A stretch of DNA of 64,000 nt from positions 434,001 through 498,000 of the forward strand of contig NZ_BCYO01000001.1 of assembly GCF_001598235.1 (NCBI RefSeq), in the 5' to 3' direction. The notes beneath the pieces are model-generated. The model saw only the letters and a program-made list of their open reading frames with translations. It had not been told where the DNA came from and searched no databases. Position 1 is the stretch's first letter; each line of letters starts with the position of its first letter. The DNA is from Polaromonas jejuensis NBRC 106434 (lineage in GTDB: Bacteria; Pseudomonadota; Gammaproteobacteria; Burkholderiales; Burkholderiaceae_C). Both the position numbers and the translations under genes were made by a program. Of this stretch, positions 44,197-53,112 are shown piece by piece.

Positions 44197-44223
44197 TACG
44201 AACTCTTGTTCTAATGTCGAACA
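44197..44223. promoter_or_regulatory. candidate IclR/PcaR operator between regulator and pcaI
   Basis: TACGAACTCTTGTTCTAATGTCGAACA contains three GAAC/GTTC half-sites: an inverted pair GAAC-N4-GTTC and a further GAAC 7 bp on. PcaR/PobR-type sites have similar spacing of half-sites. It lies in the 137-bp divergent spacer, near the regulator. Confidence 0.55.
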
Positions 44224-44308
44224 AATTTAGCCGGCGCAGCCTGATTTCCGGGTTTGCTCCATGCGCACGGTGTGTCGCGTTTTTTTTTGCCCCTTTGGAG
44301 ACTATTGA

Positions 44309-45010
44309 ATGATCAACAAGATTGCCCGTTCCGTTGCCGATGCGCTGGCGGACGTGAAAGACGGTTCCACCGTGCTGATTGGTGGCTTTGGCACCGCCGG
44401 CATTCCCAATGAGCTGATTGACGGCCTGATTGAACAAGGCGCCAAAGACCTGACGGTGGTCAACAACAACGCCGGCAATGCCGAGGTCGGCTTGGCCGCT
44501 CTGCTCAAGGCCGGGCGGGTGCGAAAAATCATCTGCAGCTTTCCGCGCCAGGCCGACAGTCAGGTGTTTGACGGGCTGTACCGCAGTGGCCAGCTGGAGC
44601 TGGAACTGGTGCCGCAAGGCAATCTGGCCGAACGCATTCGCGCAGCCGGTGCGGGCATCGGCGCCTTCTTCTGCCCCACGGGCTTCGGCACGCAGCTGGC
44701 GGGTGACCGCGAAACGCGAGAGATCGACGGCAAGCAGTACGTGCTCGAGTACCCGATCCATGGCGACGTGGCGCTGATCAAGGCCGAGAAGGGGGACCGC
44801 TGGGGCAACCTCAGCTACCGCAAGGCCGCACGCAACTTCGGGCCTGTGATGGCGATGGCCGCAGGCCGCACCATCGCGACCGTGCATGAAGTCGTCGAGC
44901 TGGGCGAGATGGATCCCGAAGCCATCATCACCCCGGGCATCTTCGTTCACCAGATCGTCAAGATCGACCGCGTGGCCACGCAGGCCGGCGGCTTCAAGAA
45001 GGCAGCATGA
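44309..45010 (+). CDS. pcaI: 3-oxoadipate CoA-transferase subunit A
   Basis: 233 residues, alpha subunit of a two-chain CoA transferase. Motifs: VLIGGFGTAGIPNELIDGL, the glycine-rich oxyanion region near residue 25, and YPIHGDVALIKAEKGDRWGN. PcaIJ moves CoA from succinyl-CoA to beta-ketoadipate in aromatic catabolism. The stop overlaps the pcaJ start. Acetoacetate-CoA transferase (ScoA) is an alternative, but the adjacent IclR gene and pcaF favour pcaI. Confidence 0.9.
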   Translation: MINKIARSVADALADVKDGSTVLIGGFGTAGIPNELIDGLIEQGAKDLTVVNNNAGNAEVGLAALLKAGRVRKIICSFPRQADSQVFDGLYRSGQLELELVPQGNLAERIRAAGAGIGAFFCPTGFGTQLAGDRETREIDGKQYVLEYPIHGDVALIKAEKGDRWGNLSYRKAARNFGPVMAMAAGRTIATVHEVVELGEMDPEAIITPGIFVHQIVKIDRVATQAGGFKKAA

Positions 45011-45654
45011 CCATGAGCTATCAAAAACGTACCAAAGACCAGCTCGCCGCCCGCGTGGCGCAGGACATCTTCGACGGCGCGGTCGTGAACCTCGGCATCG
45101 GGCAACCGACGCTGGTCGCGAACCACCTGCCGGAAGGCCGCGAAGTCATCCTGCACAGCGAAAACGGCATCCTGGGCATGGGCCCCGCGCCGGTCGAAGG
45201 CGAGGAGGACTACGACCTCATCAACGCCGGCAAGCAGCCGGTCACGCTGCTCAAGGGCGGCGCATTCTTCCACCACGCCGACAGCTTCGCGATGATGCGC
45301 GGCGGCCACCTCGACATCTGCGTGCTGGGCGCCTTCCAGGTCTCCGCCACGGGTGACCTGGCCAACTGGAGCACCGGTGAGCCCGGCGCCATTCCGGCCG
45401 TGGGCGGCGCCATGGACCTGGCGATAGGCGCCAAGCAGACCTGGGTGATGATGGATTTGCTGACCAAAAAAGGCGAGAGCAAGGTGGTGGCGCAGTGCAC
45501 TTATCCGCTCACCGGCATTGCCTGCGTCAAGCGCATTTACTCCGAACTGGCGACGCTGGAATGCACGCCGCAAGGCCTCAAGCTCATCGACAAGGTGGAA
45601 GGCCTGGAGCACGCGGAGCTGGAAAAACTCATAGGCCTGCCTGTGGCAGTCTGA
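45007..45654 (+). CDS. pcaJ: 3-oxoadipate CoA-transferase subunit B
   Basis: 215 residues, beta subunit. LHSENGILGMGPAPVEGEED holds the catalytic Glu that forms the CoA-thioester intermediate (SENG motif, about residue 60). It ends in EKLIGLPVAV. Overlap with pcaI by 4 bp and 62 bp to pcaF. Confidence 0.9.
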   Translation: MTMSYQKRTKDQLAARVAQDIFDGAVVNLGIGQPTLVANHLPEGREVILHSENGILGMGPAPVEGEEDYDLINAGKQPVTLLKGGAFFHHADSFAMMRGGHLDICVLGAFQVSATGDLANWSTGEPGAIPAVGGAMDLAIGAKQTWVMMDLLTKKGESKVVAQCTYPLTGIACVKRIYSELATLECTPQGLKLIDKVEGLEHAELEKLIGLPVAV

Positions 45655-45716
45655 TTTCCTGTGGCCTGATCCCCCCTGATCACCGCCTGTTGTAACCCTT
45701 TTTCATCGAGAACCCC

Positions 45717-46919
45717 ATGACCCAAGCTTTCATTTGCGATGCCATCCGTACCCCCTTCGGCCGCTACGGCGGCGCCCTGAGCAGCGTGCGCGCCGACGAC
45801 CTGGGCGCGGTGCCTATCAAGGCGCTGATGGCGCGCAATCCGAACGTGGACTGGGCGGCCGTCACCGACGTGATCTATGGCTGCGCCAACCAGGCCGGCG
45901 AAGACAACCGCAACGTGGCGCGCATGTCCAGCCTGCTGGCCGGCCTGCCCATCGAAGTGCCCGGCGCCACCGTGAACCGCCTGTGCGGCTCCGGCCTGGA
46001 TGCCGTGGGCACGGCGGCGCGTGCCATCAAGTCCGGCGAGGCCGGCCTGATGATTGCCGGCGGCGTGGAAAGCATGAGTCGCGCCCCGTTCGTGATGCCC
46101 AAGGCCGAGTCGGCTTTCAGCCGCAACAACGCCGTGTACGACACCACCATAGGCTGGCGCTTTGTCAACAAGCTGATGAAGGCCCAGTACGGCGTGGATT
46201 CCATGCCCGAAACCGCCGAGAACGTCGCCACCGACTTCAAGATCGAACGCGAAGCCCAGGACCGCATGGCGCTTGCCAGCCAGCTCAATGCCGTGGCGGC
46301 GCAAAAGGCCGGCCACCTGGCCCGCGAAATCGTCGCGGTGTCGGTGCCGCAGAAAAAGGGCGACGCCATCGTGGTGGACAAGGACGAGCACCCGCGCGAA
46401 ACCAGTCTCGAAGCGCTGGCCAAGTTGAAGGGCGTGGTGCGCCCTGACGGCAGCGTGACCGCCGGCAACGCCTCGGGCGTGAACGACGGCGCTTGCGCCC
46501 TGCTGCTGGCCGGCGAAGCCAGTGCCGCCAAGTACGGCCTGACGCCGCGTGCCCGTGTGGTCGGCATGGCCACGGCCGGTGTGGCGCCGCGCATCATGGG
46601 CTTCGGCCCCACGCCCGCTACGCTGAAAGTGCTGGCGCAAACCGGCATCACGCTGGAGCAGCTCGACGTGATCGAGCTCAACGAAGCCTTTGCCGCCCAG
46701 GGACTGGCCGTGCTGCGCGCGCTGGGCCTGAAGGACGACGACGCCCGCGTCAACGCCTGGGGCGGTGCGATTGCGTTGGGCCATCCGCTGGGTGCCAGCG
46801 GTGCGCGCCTGGCCACCACGGCCGTCAACCGCCTGCACGCCACCGGCGGCCGCTACGCCCTGTGCACCATGTGCATTGGTGTGGGCCAGGGTATTGCCGT
46901 GATTCTGGAACGTGTCTGA
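45717..46919 (+). CDS. pcaF: 3-oxoadipyl-CoA thiolase
   Basis: 400 residues. The nucleophilic Cys is in NRLCGSGLDAVGTAARAI (near residue 90), NEAFAAQGLAVLR gives the His environment, GHPLGASGARL the second His, and CTMCIGVGQG the C-terminal Cys. It cleaves 3-oxoadipyl-CoA into succinyl-CoA and acetyl-CoA, the last step of the beta-ketoadipate pathway. A general acetyl-CoA acetyltransferase would look similar; the gene order supports pcaF. Confidence 0.9.
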   Translation: MTQAFICDAIRTPFGRYGGALSSVRADDLGAVPIKALMARNPNVDWAAVTDVIYGCANQAGEDNRNVARMSSLLAGLPIEVPGATVNRLCGSGLDAVGTAARAIKSGEAGLMIAGGVESMSRAPFVMPKAESAFSRNNAVYDTTIGWRFVNKLMKAQYGVDSMPETAENVATDFKIEREAQDRMALASQLNAVAAQKAGHLAREIVAVSVPQKKGDAIVVDKDEHPRETSLEALAKLKGVVRPDGSVTAGNASGVNDGACALLLAGEASAAKYGLTPRARVVGMATAGVAPRIMGFGPTPATLKVLAQTGITLEQLDVIELNEAFAAQGLAVLRALGLKDDDARVNAWGGAIALGHPLGASGARLATTAVNRLHATGGRYALCTMCIGVGQGIAVILERV

Positions 46920-46975
46920 AGCGCCGGCCTTGGCCCCCAGCCATCCCATTTCCGGTAATTTCTCGAGTCTTTGAC

Positions 46976-47968
46976 ATGGCGCCCTTGATGAAGCCCGCCC
47001 GTTCAAGCCGCCGAGCCCTGCTGATGGCGTCGCTGGCATCCCTGACCCTTCCGGCATGGGCCCAGGACGCCAGACCCATCAAGATCATCGTGCCGTTTGC
47101 GCCCGGCGGGGGCAACGATGTGTTTGCGCGCCAGATGGCCAGGAGTCTGGGCGAGATGCGCAAGCAGGGCATCATCGTGGAGAACAAGCCGGGAGCCGGC
47201 GGCAACCTGGGGACGGAACAGGTGGTGCGCAGTCCGGCGGATGGCACGACGCTGCTGCTGGGCCACTCCGGCACGATCTCCATCAATCCGGCACTGTACA
47301 AACAGGCCAGGTTTGACCCTCGCAAAGACCTGGTTCCCGTCGCCATGTTTGCCTCGTCGGCACTGGTGCTGGTGGTGCCGGCCTCGTCGAATGTCAAAAC
47401 GGTCGCCGAGCTGGTGGCCCTGGCCAGGTCACGCCCCGGCGAACTCAATTACGCGTCCAGCGGCAGCGGAACCGGTGGCCATCTCACGGGCGAGCTGTTC
47501 GAGGAAAAGAGCGGCGTGAAAATCAGCCATGTCCCCTACAAGGGCACGAATCCGGCCCTGACGGATCTGGTCGGCGCCCAGGTGCAGATGATGTTCAGTG
47601 TCATCCCGCCGGCGCTGGCCCTGGTCAAGAGCGGCCGCCTGCGGGCGCTGGCCGTCACCAGCAGCAAGCGCCTGCCTTCGCTGCCGGACGTGCCCACCCT
47701 GGCCGAATCCGGCGTTCCAGGGCTTGCCGGGTTTGAAAGCACGCTGACCTACGGCATCCTCGCGCCGCGCGGGACGCCCGAGGCCTTGGTCAGGGAAATG
47801 TCCGAACAGATGCTCAAGGTCGCCGCGACCGCCGATTTCCAGTCCCGGCTGGGTGTGGAGGGCGCGGTGCCGCTGCTGGGCGGTTCCGCTGACTATGCGG
47901 CCCTGATCCGCAAAGAAAGCACCAAGTGGGCCGAGGTCGTGAAGATCTCTGGCGCCACGGTCGAATAG
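46976..47968 (+). CDS. Bug/TctC-family periplasmic binding protein
   Basis: 330 residues. A signal peptide near residues 10-25 (RALLMASLASLTLPAWA) is followed by IVPFAPGGGNDVFARQMA, ENKPGAGGNLGTEQVVRSPADG and SHVPYKGTNPALTDLVGAQV, the three standard Bug motifs. Bug proteins bind carboxylates and often lack a dedicated transporter. The start at 46976 (MAPLMKPARSSRR) is favoured over the long upstream frame, which lies inside pcaF. The ligand may be an aromatic acid or pathway intermediate given its position; that is inference. Confidence 0.88.
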   Translation: MAPLMKPARSSRRALLMASLASLTLPAWAQDARPIKIIVPFAPGGGNDVFARQMARSLGEMRKQGIIVENKPGAGGNLGTEQVVRSPADGTTLLLGHSGTISINPALYKQARFDPRKDLVPVAMFASSALVLVVPASSNVKTVAELVALARSRPGELNYASSGSGTGGHLTGELFEEKSGVKISHVPYKGTNPALTDLVGAQVQMMFSVIPPALALVKSGRLRALAVTSSKRLPSLPDVPTLAESGVPGLAGFESTLTYGILAPRGTPEALVREMSEQMLKVAATADFQSRLGVEGAVPLLGGSADYAALIRKESTKWAEVVKISGATVE

Positions 47969-48039
47969 GCAAGCCACGCGCGGGATTCCCTGCGTGTGGT
48001 TTTGAATCGCCGCGCGCGACGCTGTCCGCAAGGCCTCCC

Positions 48040-48780
48040 ATGAAAGAAACCATGAGCAAGCAAGAAGTTACGCTGGTCACGGGCGCCAGTTCGGGCATTG
48101 GCCGCGCCATCGCCGAAGCCCTGCTGGCACAGGGCCGCCATGTGGTCAACCTTGACTATGTGCTGCCCGACTGGAGCCATCCGAACCTTGCCTCCTACCA
48201 GGCCGACCTGACCAAGGAAGCGTCCACGCGTGAGCGTGCCGCCGAAATTGCCGCCAGCTACAAGGTCACGGCGCTGGTCAATAACGCCGGCGCGACTCGC
48301 CCCGGCACCATAGACACGGCCACCACGGCCTCGCTCGATGACGTGGTGGGCCTGCACCTGCGCGCCGTCATGCTGCTGACGCAGGCTTTTCTTCCCAGCT
48401 TGCGTGCCTCGGGCCAGGGCCGCATCGTCAACATGTCCTCGCGCGCCGCTTTGGGCAAGGCGGACCGCATCGTGTATTCGGCCACCAAGGCCGGCATGAT
48501 AGGCATGACGCGCACGCTGGCCATGGAGCTGGGGCGCGACGGCATTACCGTGAACGCCATAGGCCCCGGGCCCATCGCCACCGAACTGTTTCGCAAGAGC
48601 AACCCCGAGGGCGCGCCGCAAACGCAGCGCATCCTGGACAGCATTGCGGTGGGGCGCATGGGCACGGCAGAGGACGTGGCGCGCGCGGCAATGTTCTTCC
48701 TGTCGCCCGACAACGGCTTTGTGACCGGCCAGGTGCTCTACGTGTGCGGTGGCACCACCCTGGGGGTGGCGCCGATCTGA
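48040..48780 (+). CDS. short-chain dehydrogenase/reductase
   Basis: 246 residues. TGASSGIGRAIAEAL is the NAD(P)-binding turn, NNAGATRPG the family motif, and SSRAALGKADRIVYSATKAG holds Ser, Tyr and Lys of the active site. The substrate is not readable. The start is the ATG at 48040; the ATG at 48052 is an alternative. It sits between two Bug-protein genes in one run of genes with pcaIJF. Confidence 0.87.
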   Translation: MKETMSKQEVTLVTGASSGIGRAIAEALLAQGRHVVNLDYVLPDWSHPNLASYQADLTKEASTRERAAEIAASYKVTALVNNAGATRPGTIDTATTASLDDVVGLHLRAVMLLTQAFLPSLRASGQGRIVNMSSRAALGKADRIVYSATKAGMIGMTRTLAMELGRDGITVNAIGPGPIATELFRKSNPEGAPQTQRILDSIAVGRMGTAEDVARAAMFFLSPDNGFVTGQVLYVCGGTTLGVAPI

Positions 48781-48892
48781 TTTTTCGCCCCTCTGCTGGG
48801 GCCTCTCCCATCCCGGTTTCACGCGTGCGGTCCACAGGATCAGCCTGTGCGTGACCGGGGCTTTCTCTCTCGTTACCTTGAAAGACTTCTCC

Positions 48893-49903
48893 ATGTCCCG
48901 CTTTTCCACTTCCGATCGCCGTCAATTCGCACTGCGCAGCCTGACCGCCGCCGTGGCCCTGGGCGCCGGCCTGCTGGCCGCCATGCCCGCGGCCGCACAA
49001 GCGGCCTACCCCAGCAAGCCCATCACCGTGATCGTGCCTTTCTCCGCGGGCGGCACCACCGACATTCTGGCGCGCATCGTGGGCCAGGCCTTGACGGCGG
49101 AGTTGGGCCAGTCCGTGATCATCGACAACCGCGCCGGCGCGGGCGGCAACATTGGCGGGCAGGCCGCGGCCCGCTCGCCTGCCGACGGCTACACCCTGTT
49201 CATGGGCACGGTCGGCACGCATGCGATCAATGCGGCACTCTACAAAAAAATGCCCTTCGACCCGATCAAGGACTTCACGCCCCTGACCCGCGTGGCCAAT
49301 GTGCCCAACCTGCTGGTGGCCAACCCGGCGCAGCCCTTCAAGACCGTGAAGGAGCTGATCGCCTATGCCAAGGCCCATCCCGGCCAGCTGAACTTCGGCT
49401 CCTCGGGCAATGGCAGCTCCATCCACCTGTCGGGCGAGCTGTTCAAGACCATGGCCAAGGTCGACATGCAGCATGTGCCTTACAAGGGCAGCGCGCCGGC
49501 AGTGACCGACCTGCTGGGCAACCAGATCGCCATCATGTTCGACAACATGCCCTCGGCCATCCAGCATGTGCGCTCGGGCAAATTGCGTCCCATCGCCGTG
49601 ACCACCGCCAAGCGCTCGCCGGAACTGCCCAACGTGCCGACCATCGCCGAAGCCGGCGTGCCCGGCTATGAGGCCACCTCGTGGTTCGGCCTGTTCGCGC
49701 CCGCCGGTACGCCGCCTGCCGTGGTCAGCAAGCTGAACAGCGCCATCGTCAAGGTACTGGCCAAGGCCGACGTCAAGAAGAAAATCAACGAGCAGGGCGC
49801 CGAGGTGTACAGCGAAACGCCCGAGCAGTTCTCCGCCTTCATCCAGAAGGAGTCGCTGAAGTGGGGCAAGGTGGTGCATGAGTCCGGCGCCAGCGTGGAC
49901 TGA
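48893..49903 (+). CDS. Bug/TctC-family periplasmic binding protein
   Basis: 336 residues, paralogue of the gene 1.9 kb upstream: IVPFSAGGTTDILARIVGQ, DNRAGAGGNIGGQAAARSPADG, QHVPYKGSAPAVTDLLGNQIA. A twin-Arg-like start (TSDRRQFALRSL) and hydrophobic core to QAA mark a signal peptide. The ATG at 48893 is used; the frame is open further upstream with no support. It probably binds a substrate taken up with the SDR or pca pathway. Confidence 0.88.
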   Translation: MSRFSTSDRRQFALRSLTAAVALGAGLLAAMPAAAQAAYPSKPITVIVPFSAGGTTDILARIVGQALTAELGQSVIIDNRAGAGGNIGGQAAARSPADGYTLFMGTVGTHAINAALYKKMPFDPIKDFTPLTRVANVPNLLVANPAQPFKTVKELIAYAKAHPGQLNFGSSGNGSSIHLSGELFKTMAKVDMQHVPYKGSAPAVTDLLGNQIAIMFDNMPSAIQHVRSGKLRPIAVTTAKRSPELPNVPTIAEAGVPGYEATSWFGLFAPAGTPPAVVSKLNSAIVKVLAKADVKKKINEQGAEVYSETPEQFSAFIQKESLKWGKVVHESGASVD

Positions 49904-50045
49904 GGCTGACTGCTTCCATTTCTACTTCAACACGGTATGTCGCTGCGCCCCCCTTGCCGTGATGTAGCACTGTCTGCGGGAGCGCGCCTGATCTCGCATT
50001 GAATAAGAAATGGCATAAACACCGGGCCCTGGCACGGCCCGTGGC

Positions 50046-50090
50046 GCCATGCGCTGCCAGCGGCTGCATCGGCCGCTGGCAGCGCATGGC
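50046..50090. repeat. perfect 19-bp inverted repeat with 7-base loop
   Basis: GCCATGCGCTGCCAGCGGC, loop TGCATCG, then the exact complement. It lies in the 323-bp spacer between the Bug gene and the TauE/SafE gene. The stem is very GC-rich but no T-run follows, so it is not a simple terminator. Confidence 0.9.
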
Positions 50091-50164
50091 GGTTATTCTT
50101 GGACGGTTTTGTCGGCGGCTGCGGATGGCGGGCTTTCACCAGCGATTCCTGCAGCGGCTTTTGC

Positions 50165-50205
50165 TATTGATTTGGTAGCTGCCTGCGCCCGATTCTATTG
50201 GGCTA
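50165..50205. repeat. palindromic mini-repeat, copy 8 (long form)
   Basis: GCTATTGATTTGGTAGC followed by the second element GCGCCCG-N8-TGGGC, ending 22 bp before the next start codon. Confidence 0.88.
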
Positions 50206-50226
50206 AAGGCATATCTGGTTCCTAAT

Positions 50227-50982
50227 ATGGCCTTTCCGCTGATCACCGACCCTTTTTTCTACGCCGTGGCCATTCCTGCCGTGCTGATGCTGGGCGTCAG
50301 CAAAAGCGGCTTTGGCGCGGGTTTTGGCTCGCTCGCCGTGCCGGTGATGGCGCTGGCTGTCACGGTGCCGCAGGCGGCCGCGATCTTGATGCCGCTGCTG
50401 CTGATGATGGACCTGCTGGGGCTGGCGGCCTTCCGCAAGGACTTCGATATGAAGTTTCTGCGCTTCCTGATTCCCTTCGGCCTGGTGGGCACGGTCGTCG
50501 GTGCGCTGCTGTTCAGGGTGCTCGATGCCAAGGTGGTGGCCGGCATCGTGGGGGTATTCACCTTGCTGTTTTTGGCGCAGCGACTGCTGTTTCCGCCCCG
50601 GCCCGGCAGCCCGCCGCCGCCGACATGGCTGGGGGCGATATTGACCGTGACCTCCGGTTTCACCAGTTTTGTCTCCCACGCCGGCGGCCCGCCGCTGAGC
50701 GCCTATGTCATTCCGCTGCGCCTGTCGCCCGTCAAGTTCACCGCCACCATGGCGTGTTTCTTTTTTGTGATCAACCTCTCGAAGTGGATTCCCTATGCCT
50801 GGCTGGGCCTGCTGGACCTGCGCAACATGGCGACCTCGCTGCTACTGCTGCCCCTGGCACCTGTCGGCGTGTGGATGGGGGTGCGCCTGGCCAAAAGCAT
50901 CAGCCCGCTCTGGTTTTACCGCTTTCTTTACCTGGGCATGTTCCTCACCGGCGTCAAGCTGCTGTGGGACGGCATGCACTGA
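50227..50982 (+). CDS. TauE/SafE family sulfite exporter-like permease
   Basis: 251 residues with about eight transmembrane helices. LGVSKSGFGAGFGSLAVPVM is the N-terminal motif, and GFTSFVSHAGGPPLSAYVIPLRL the second repeat's motif; both are family hallmarks. Such proteins export sulfite or organosulfur acids; the substrate here is unknown. No partner gene nearby. The stop is followed by a 164-bp spacer before the kinase, with no clear signal. Confidence 0.88.
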   Translation: MAFPLITDPFFYAVAIPAVLMLGVSKSGFGAGFGSLAVPVMALAVTVPQAAAILMPLLLMMDLLGLAAFRKDFDMKFLRFLIPFGLVGTVVGALLFRVLDAKVVAGIVGVFTLLFLAQRLLFPPRPGSPPPPTWLGAILTVTSGFTSFVSHAGGPPLSAYVIPLRLSPVKFTATMACFFFVINLSKWIPYAWLGLLDLRNMATSLLLLPLAPVGVWMGVRLAKSISPLWFYRFLYLGMFLTGVKLLWDGMH

Positions 50983-51146
50983 GGGCCTTTGGCCCTGGCA
51001 GGGCTGTTTGTGTGACATTTGTCATGGCTGGCTGGTATTTTTCGGCCACTTTCAGGAAAATGGCGACCCGGCTAAAGCTTATGTCTTATAAGGGCTGCTG
51101 CTTTCCGTTTTAAGTCCCGGCGGGCTTGTCCATTCCTACCATCCCC

Positions 51147-53036
51147 ATGCGTCCGAAGAAACTTGGCCGATACAACCTCATCCGTGTGCTCGGCAAGGGG
51201 GCGATGGGTTTGGTGTACGAGGGGCGCGATCCCCATCTGGATCGCCGCGTGGCGATCAAGACCATCCAGGTTGAAAACCTGTCGGTCGAGGCCGCGATGG
51301 AATACGAGCAGCGCTTTCGCACCGAGGCGCGGTCGGCGGCGCGCCTGCAGCACCCGAACATCGTCAGTGTCTACGACGCAGGCCGCGATGGCGACATCGC
51401 CTTTCTGGTCATGGAATTCATCCAGGGGAGCGACCTCAAGCACCACCTGGACCAGGGCGAGGTTTACACGCTGGGGCAGACGCTGGCCATCATGGGCGAC
51501 CTGCTGTCGGCGCTGGACTACGCGCACTGGCAAAACATCGTCCACCGCGACATCAAGCCCGCCAATCTGCTGATCGAAGCCGGCGGACGGGTCAAGCTTG
51601 CGGATTTCGGGGTGGCGCGCATCCAGGACTCGGGCGAGGCCACGCGCACGCAGGGCTCCCTGGTGGGCACGCTCAAATACATGTCGCCGGAGCAGGTGCA
51701 GGGCCGCTCGATTGACGCCCGGGCCGACCTCTTTGCTGCGGGCATCGTGCTGTACCAGTTGCTCACGGGCCAGCGGCCGTTTGATGGCGCCAACGACTTT
51801 GCCATCATCCAGCAAATCATCGGGCATAGCCCGGCACCGCCGTCCTCGGTCAATCCTCAATTGCCGCCCGCTGTTGACGCCGTGCTGGCCCGGGCGCTGG
51901 CCAAGTCGCGCGAGCAGCGCTTTGCCGACGCGCAGGAATTCGCCACCGCACTGCGGGCGGCCACAACAGAGGTTTCCGAGAGCACGCTGGTGCTGCCGGT
52001 AGCCACGCCCGGGTCGGCCCATGCCACCTGGAGCGCCACCCGGCGAAGCGGCGAAGCCCAGGTGGGTGCGTTGCCGGGGGGCAGCACGGCTGTGCCGACG
52101 GTGACGCAGGAACTCGAGCTGGTTTACTGGAAAGACATCAAGGACTCGGCCGACAGCGAAGACATCCAGGGTTTCCTGGCCCGATTCCCGGCCGGCATTT
52201 ACGCCGGGCTGGCGCGCCGCCGGTTGAAGACGATCGGCGCGCTGGCGGGCGAGGGCGCAGACAGCGGTTCGCACTCGGGCCCGGAAACGGTGATCATGCC
52301 GCGATCGGTGTCCGGGGAGGAGCGCACCGTGCTCATGCCGGGAAGCGCTGGCGCGGGCATGTTGGCGGCGCTCCCGGAGCCGCCTGGCCATGCCTGGATG
52401 CCGCCCGAAGAGGGTGCCGAGGGTAGCGCGGGTAAGAGGCCATCGCTGGAACGCACTCTGCCTCTGCCGGTGGCGCCCGCGGCCGCCTCCCGGGACGCGA
52501 AGGTTTCGGTGTCGGCGACTCGCCCACAGCCCAGCTCCCGGCCTTGGGGCTGGGCCCTGGCCGGTATCGTCGGTGTCGTGCTGATGGCGGGTGCCGGCAT
52601 GGGCCTCAAGCGCCTGTCAAGGCCGGGCACGCCGTTGGCCGCGCCATTTGCCGTGCCGGCCGCTGCATCCTCAGCGGGGCTGGAAACCGGACCGGCCGAA
52701 GCGCTGCCACCGCTGGCGTCCGCTCCGCCGGCGCCAGACCCCGCGGCCTCGAAACCGCCTGAACCTGTGGCGGCGAGGAAATCTGCGCCTGATCAAGACC
52801 GGCCGGCCAGACGGGCACAGGCCGGTGTGGCCGCTGGCGCGGCAATGCCGCGGCACTTTGAGCACGCCGTGTCCGCCGCCGCCCATCCGCGGCAGGCCTG
52901 CGAAAGCCGCATGCTCATCGCCTTTCAGATATGCATGGCCGAGCAGTGCGCCAAGCCGGCCTTTGCCCATCATCCGGTATGCGTGGAGCGGCGCGCCATG
53001 GAGCAGCGGCGGCGCGACGCCGAGATAAGCCGGTAG
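51147..53036 (+). CDS. membrane-anchored serine/threonine protein kinase
   Basis: 629 residues. The kinase domain (about 1-265) has LGKGAMGLVYEGRD, the ATP-binding Lys in VAIKTIQ, HRDIKPANLL near residue 133, DFGVARI and SPEQV. A linker follows with VYWKDIKDSADSEDIQGFLARFPAG, a unit I recall from other bacterial kinases and caspase-like proteins. One transmembrane helix (WGWALAGIVGVVLMAGAGM, near 468-490) leads to a Pro-rich stretch and a C-terminal region with four conserved-looking cysteines (CESRMLIAFQICMAEQC ... VC). The start is the ATG at 51147; a TTG at 51126 is possible. Confidence 0.85.
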   Translation: MRPKKLGRYNLIRVLGKGAMGLVYEGRDPHLDRRVAIKTIQVENLSVEAAMEYEQRFRTEARSAARLQHPNIVSVYDAGRDGDIAFLVMEFIQGSDLKHHLDQGEVYTLGQTLAIMGDLLSALDYAHWQNIVHRDIKPANLLIEAGGRVKLADFGVARIQDSGEATRTQGSLVGTLKYMSPEQVQGRSIDARADLFAAGIVLYQLLTGQRPFDGANDFAIIQQIIGHSPAPPSSVNPQLPPAVDAVLARALAKSREQRFADAQEFATALRAATTEVSESTLVLPVATPGSAHATWSATRRSGEAQVGALPGGSTAVPTVTQELELVYWKDIKDSADSEDIQGFLARFPAGIYAGLARRRLKTIGALAGEGADSGSHSGPETVIMPRSVSGEERTVLMPGSAGAGMLAALPEPPGHAWMPPEEGAEGSAGKRPSLERTLPLPVAPAAASRDAKVSVSATRPQPSSRPWGWALAGIVGVVLMAGAGMGLKRLSRPGTPLAAPFAVPAAASSAGLETGPAEALPPLASAPPAPDPAASKPPEPVAARKSAPDQDRPARRAQAGVAAGAAMPRHFEHAVSAAAHPRQACESRMLIAFQICMAEQCAKPAFAHHPVCVERRAMEQRRRDAEISR

Positions 53037-53048
53037 CCACCTGCTGTT

Positions 53049-53098
53049 GCTATTAAAAGCATAGCTGATTGCGGCTGCCCATCAAGGGCTGCAGCCGC
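53049..53098. repeat. palindromic mini-repeat, copy 9 (long form, terminator-like)
   Basis: GCTATTAAAAGCATAGC followed by GCGGCTGC-N12-GCAGCCGC and then GTTTTG. It lies between the convergent kinase and KefB genes and could act as a terminator for both. Confidence 0.75.
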
Positions 53099-53112
53099 GT
53101 TTTGCTAATAGT

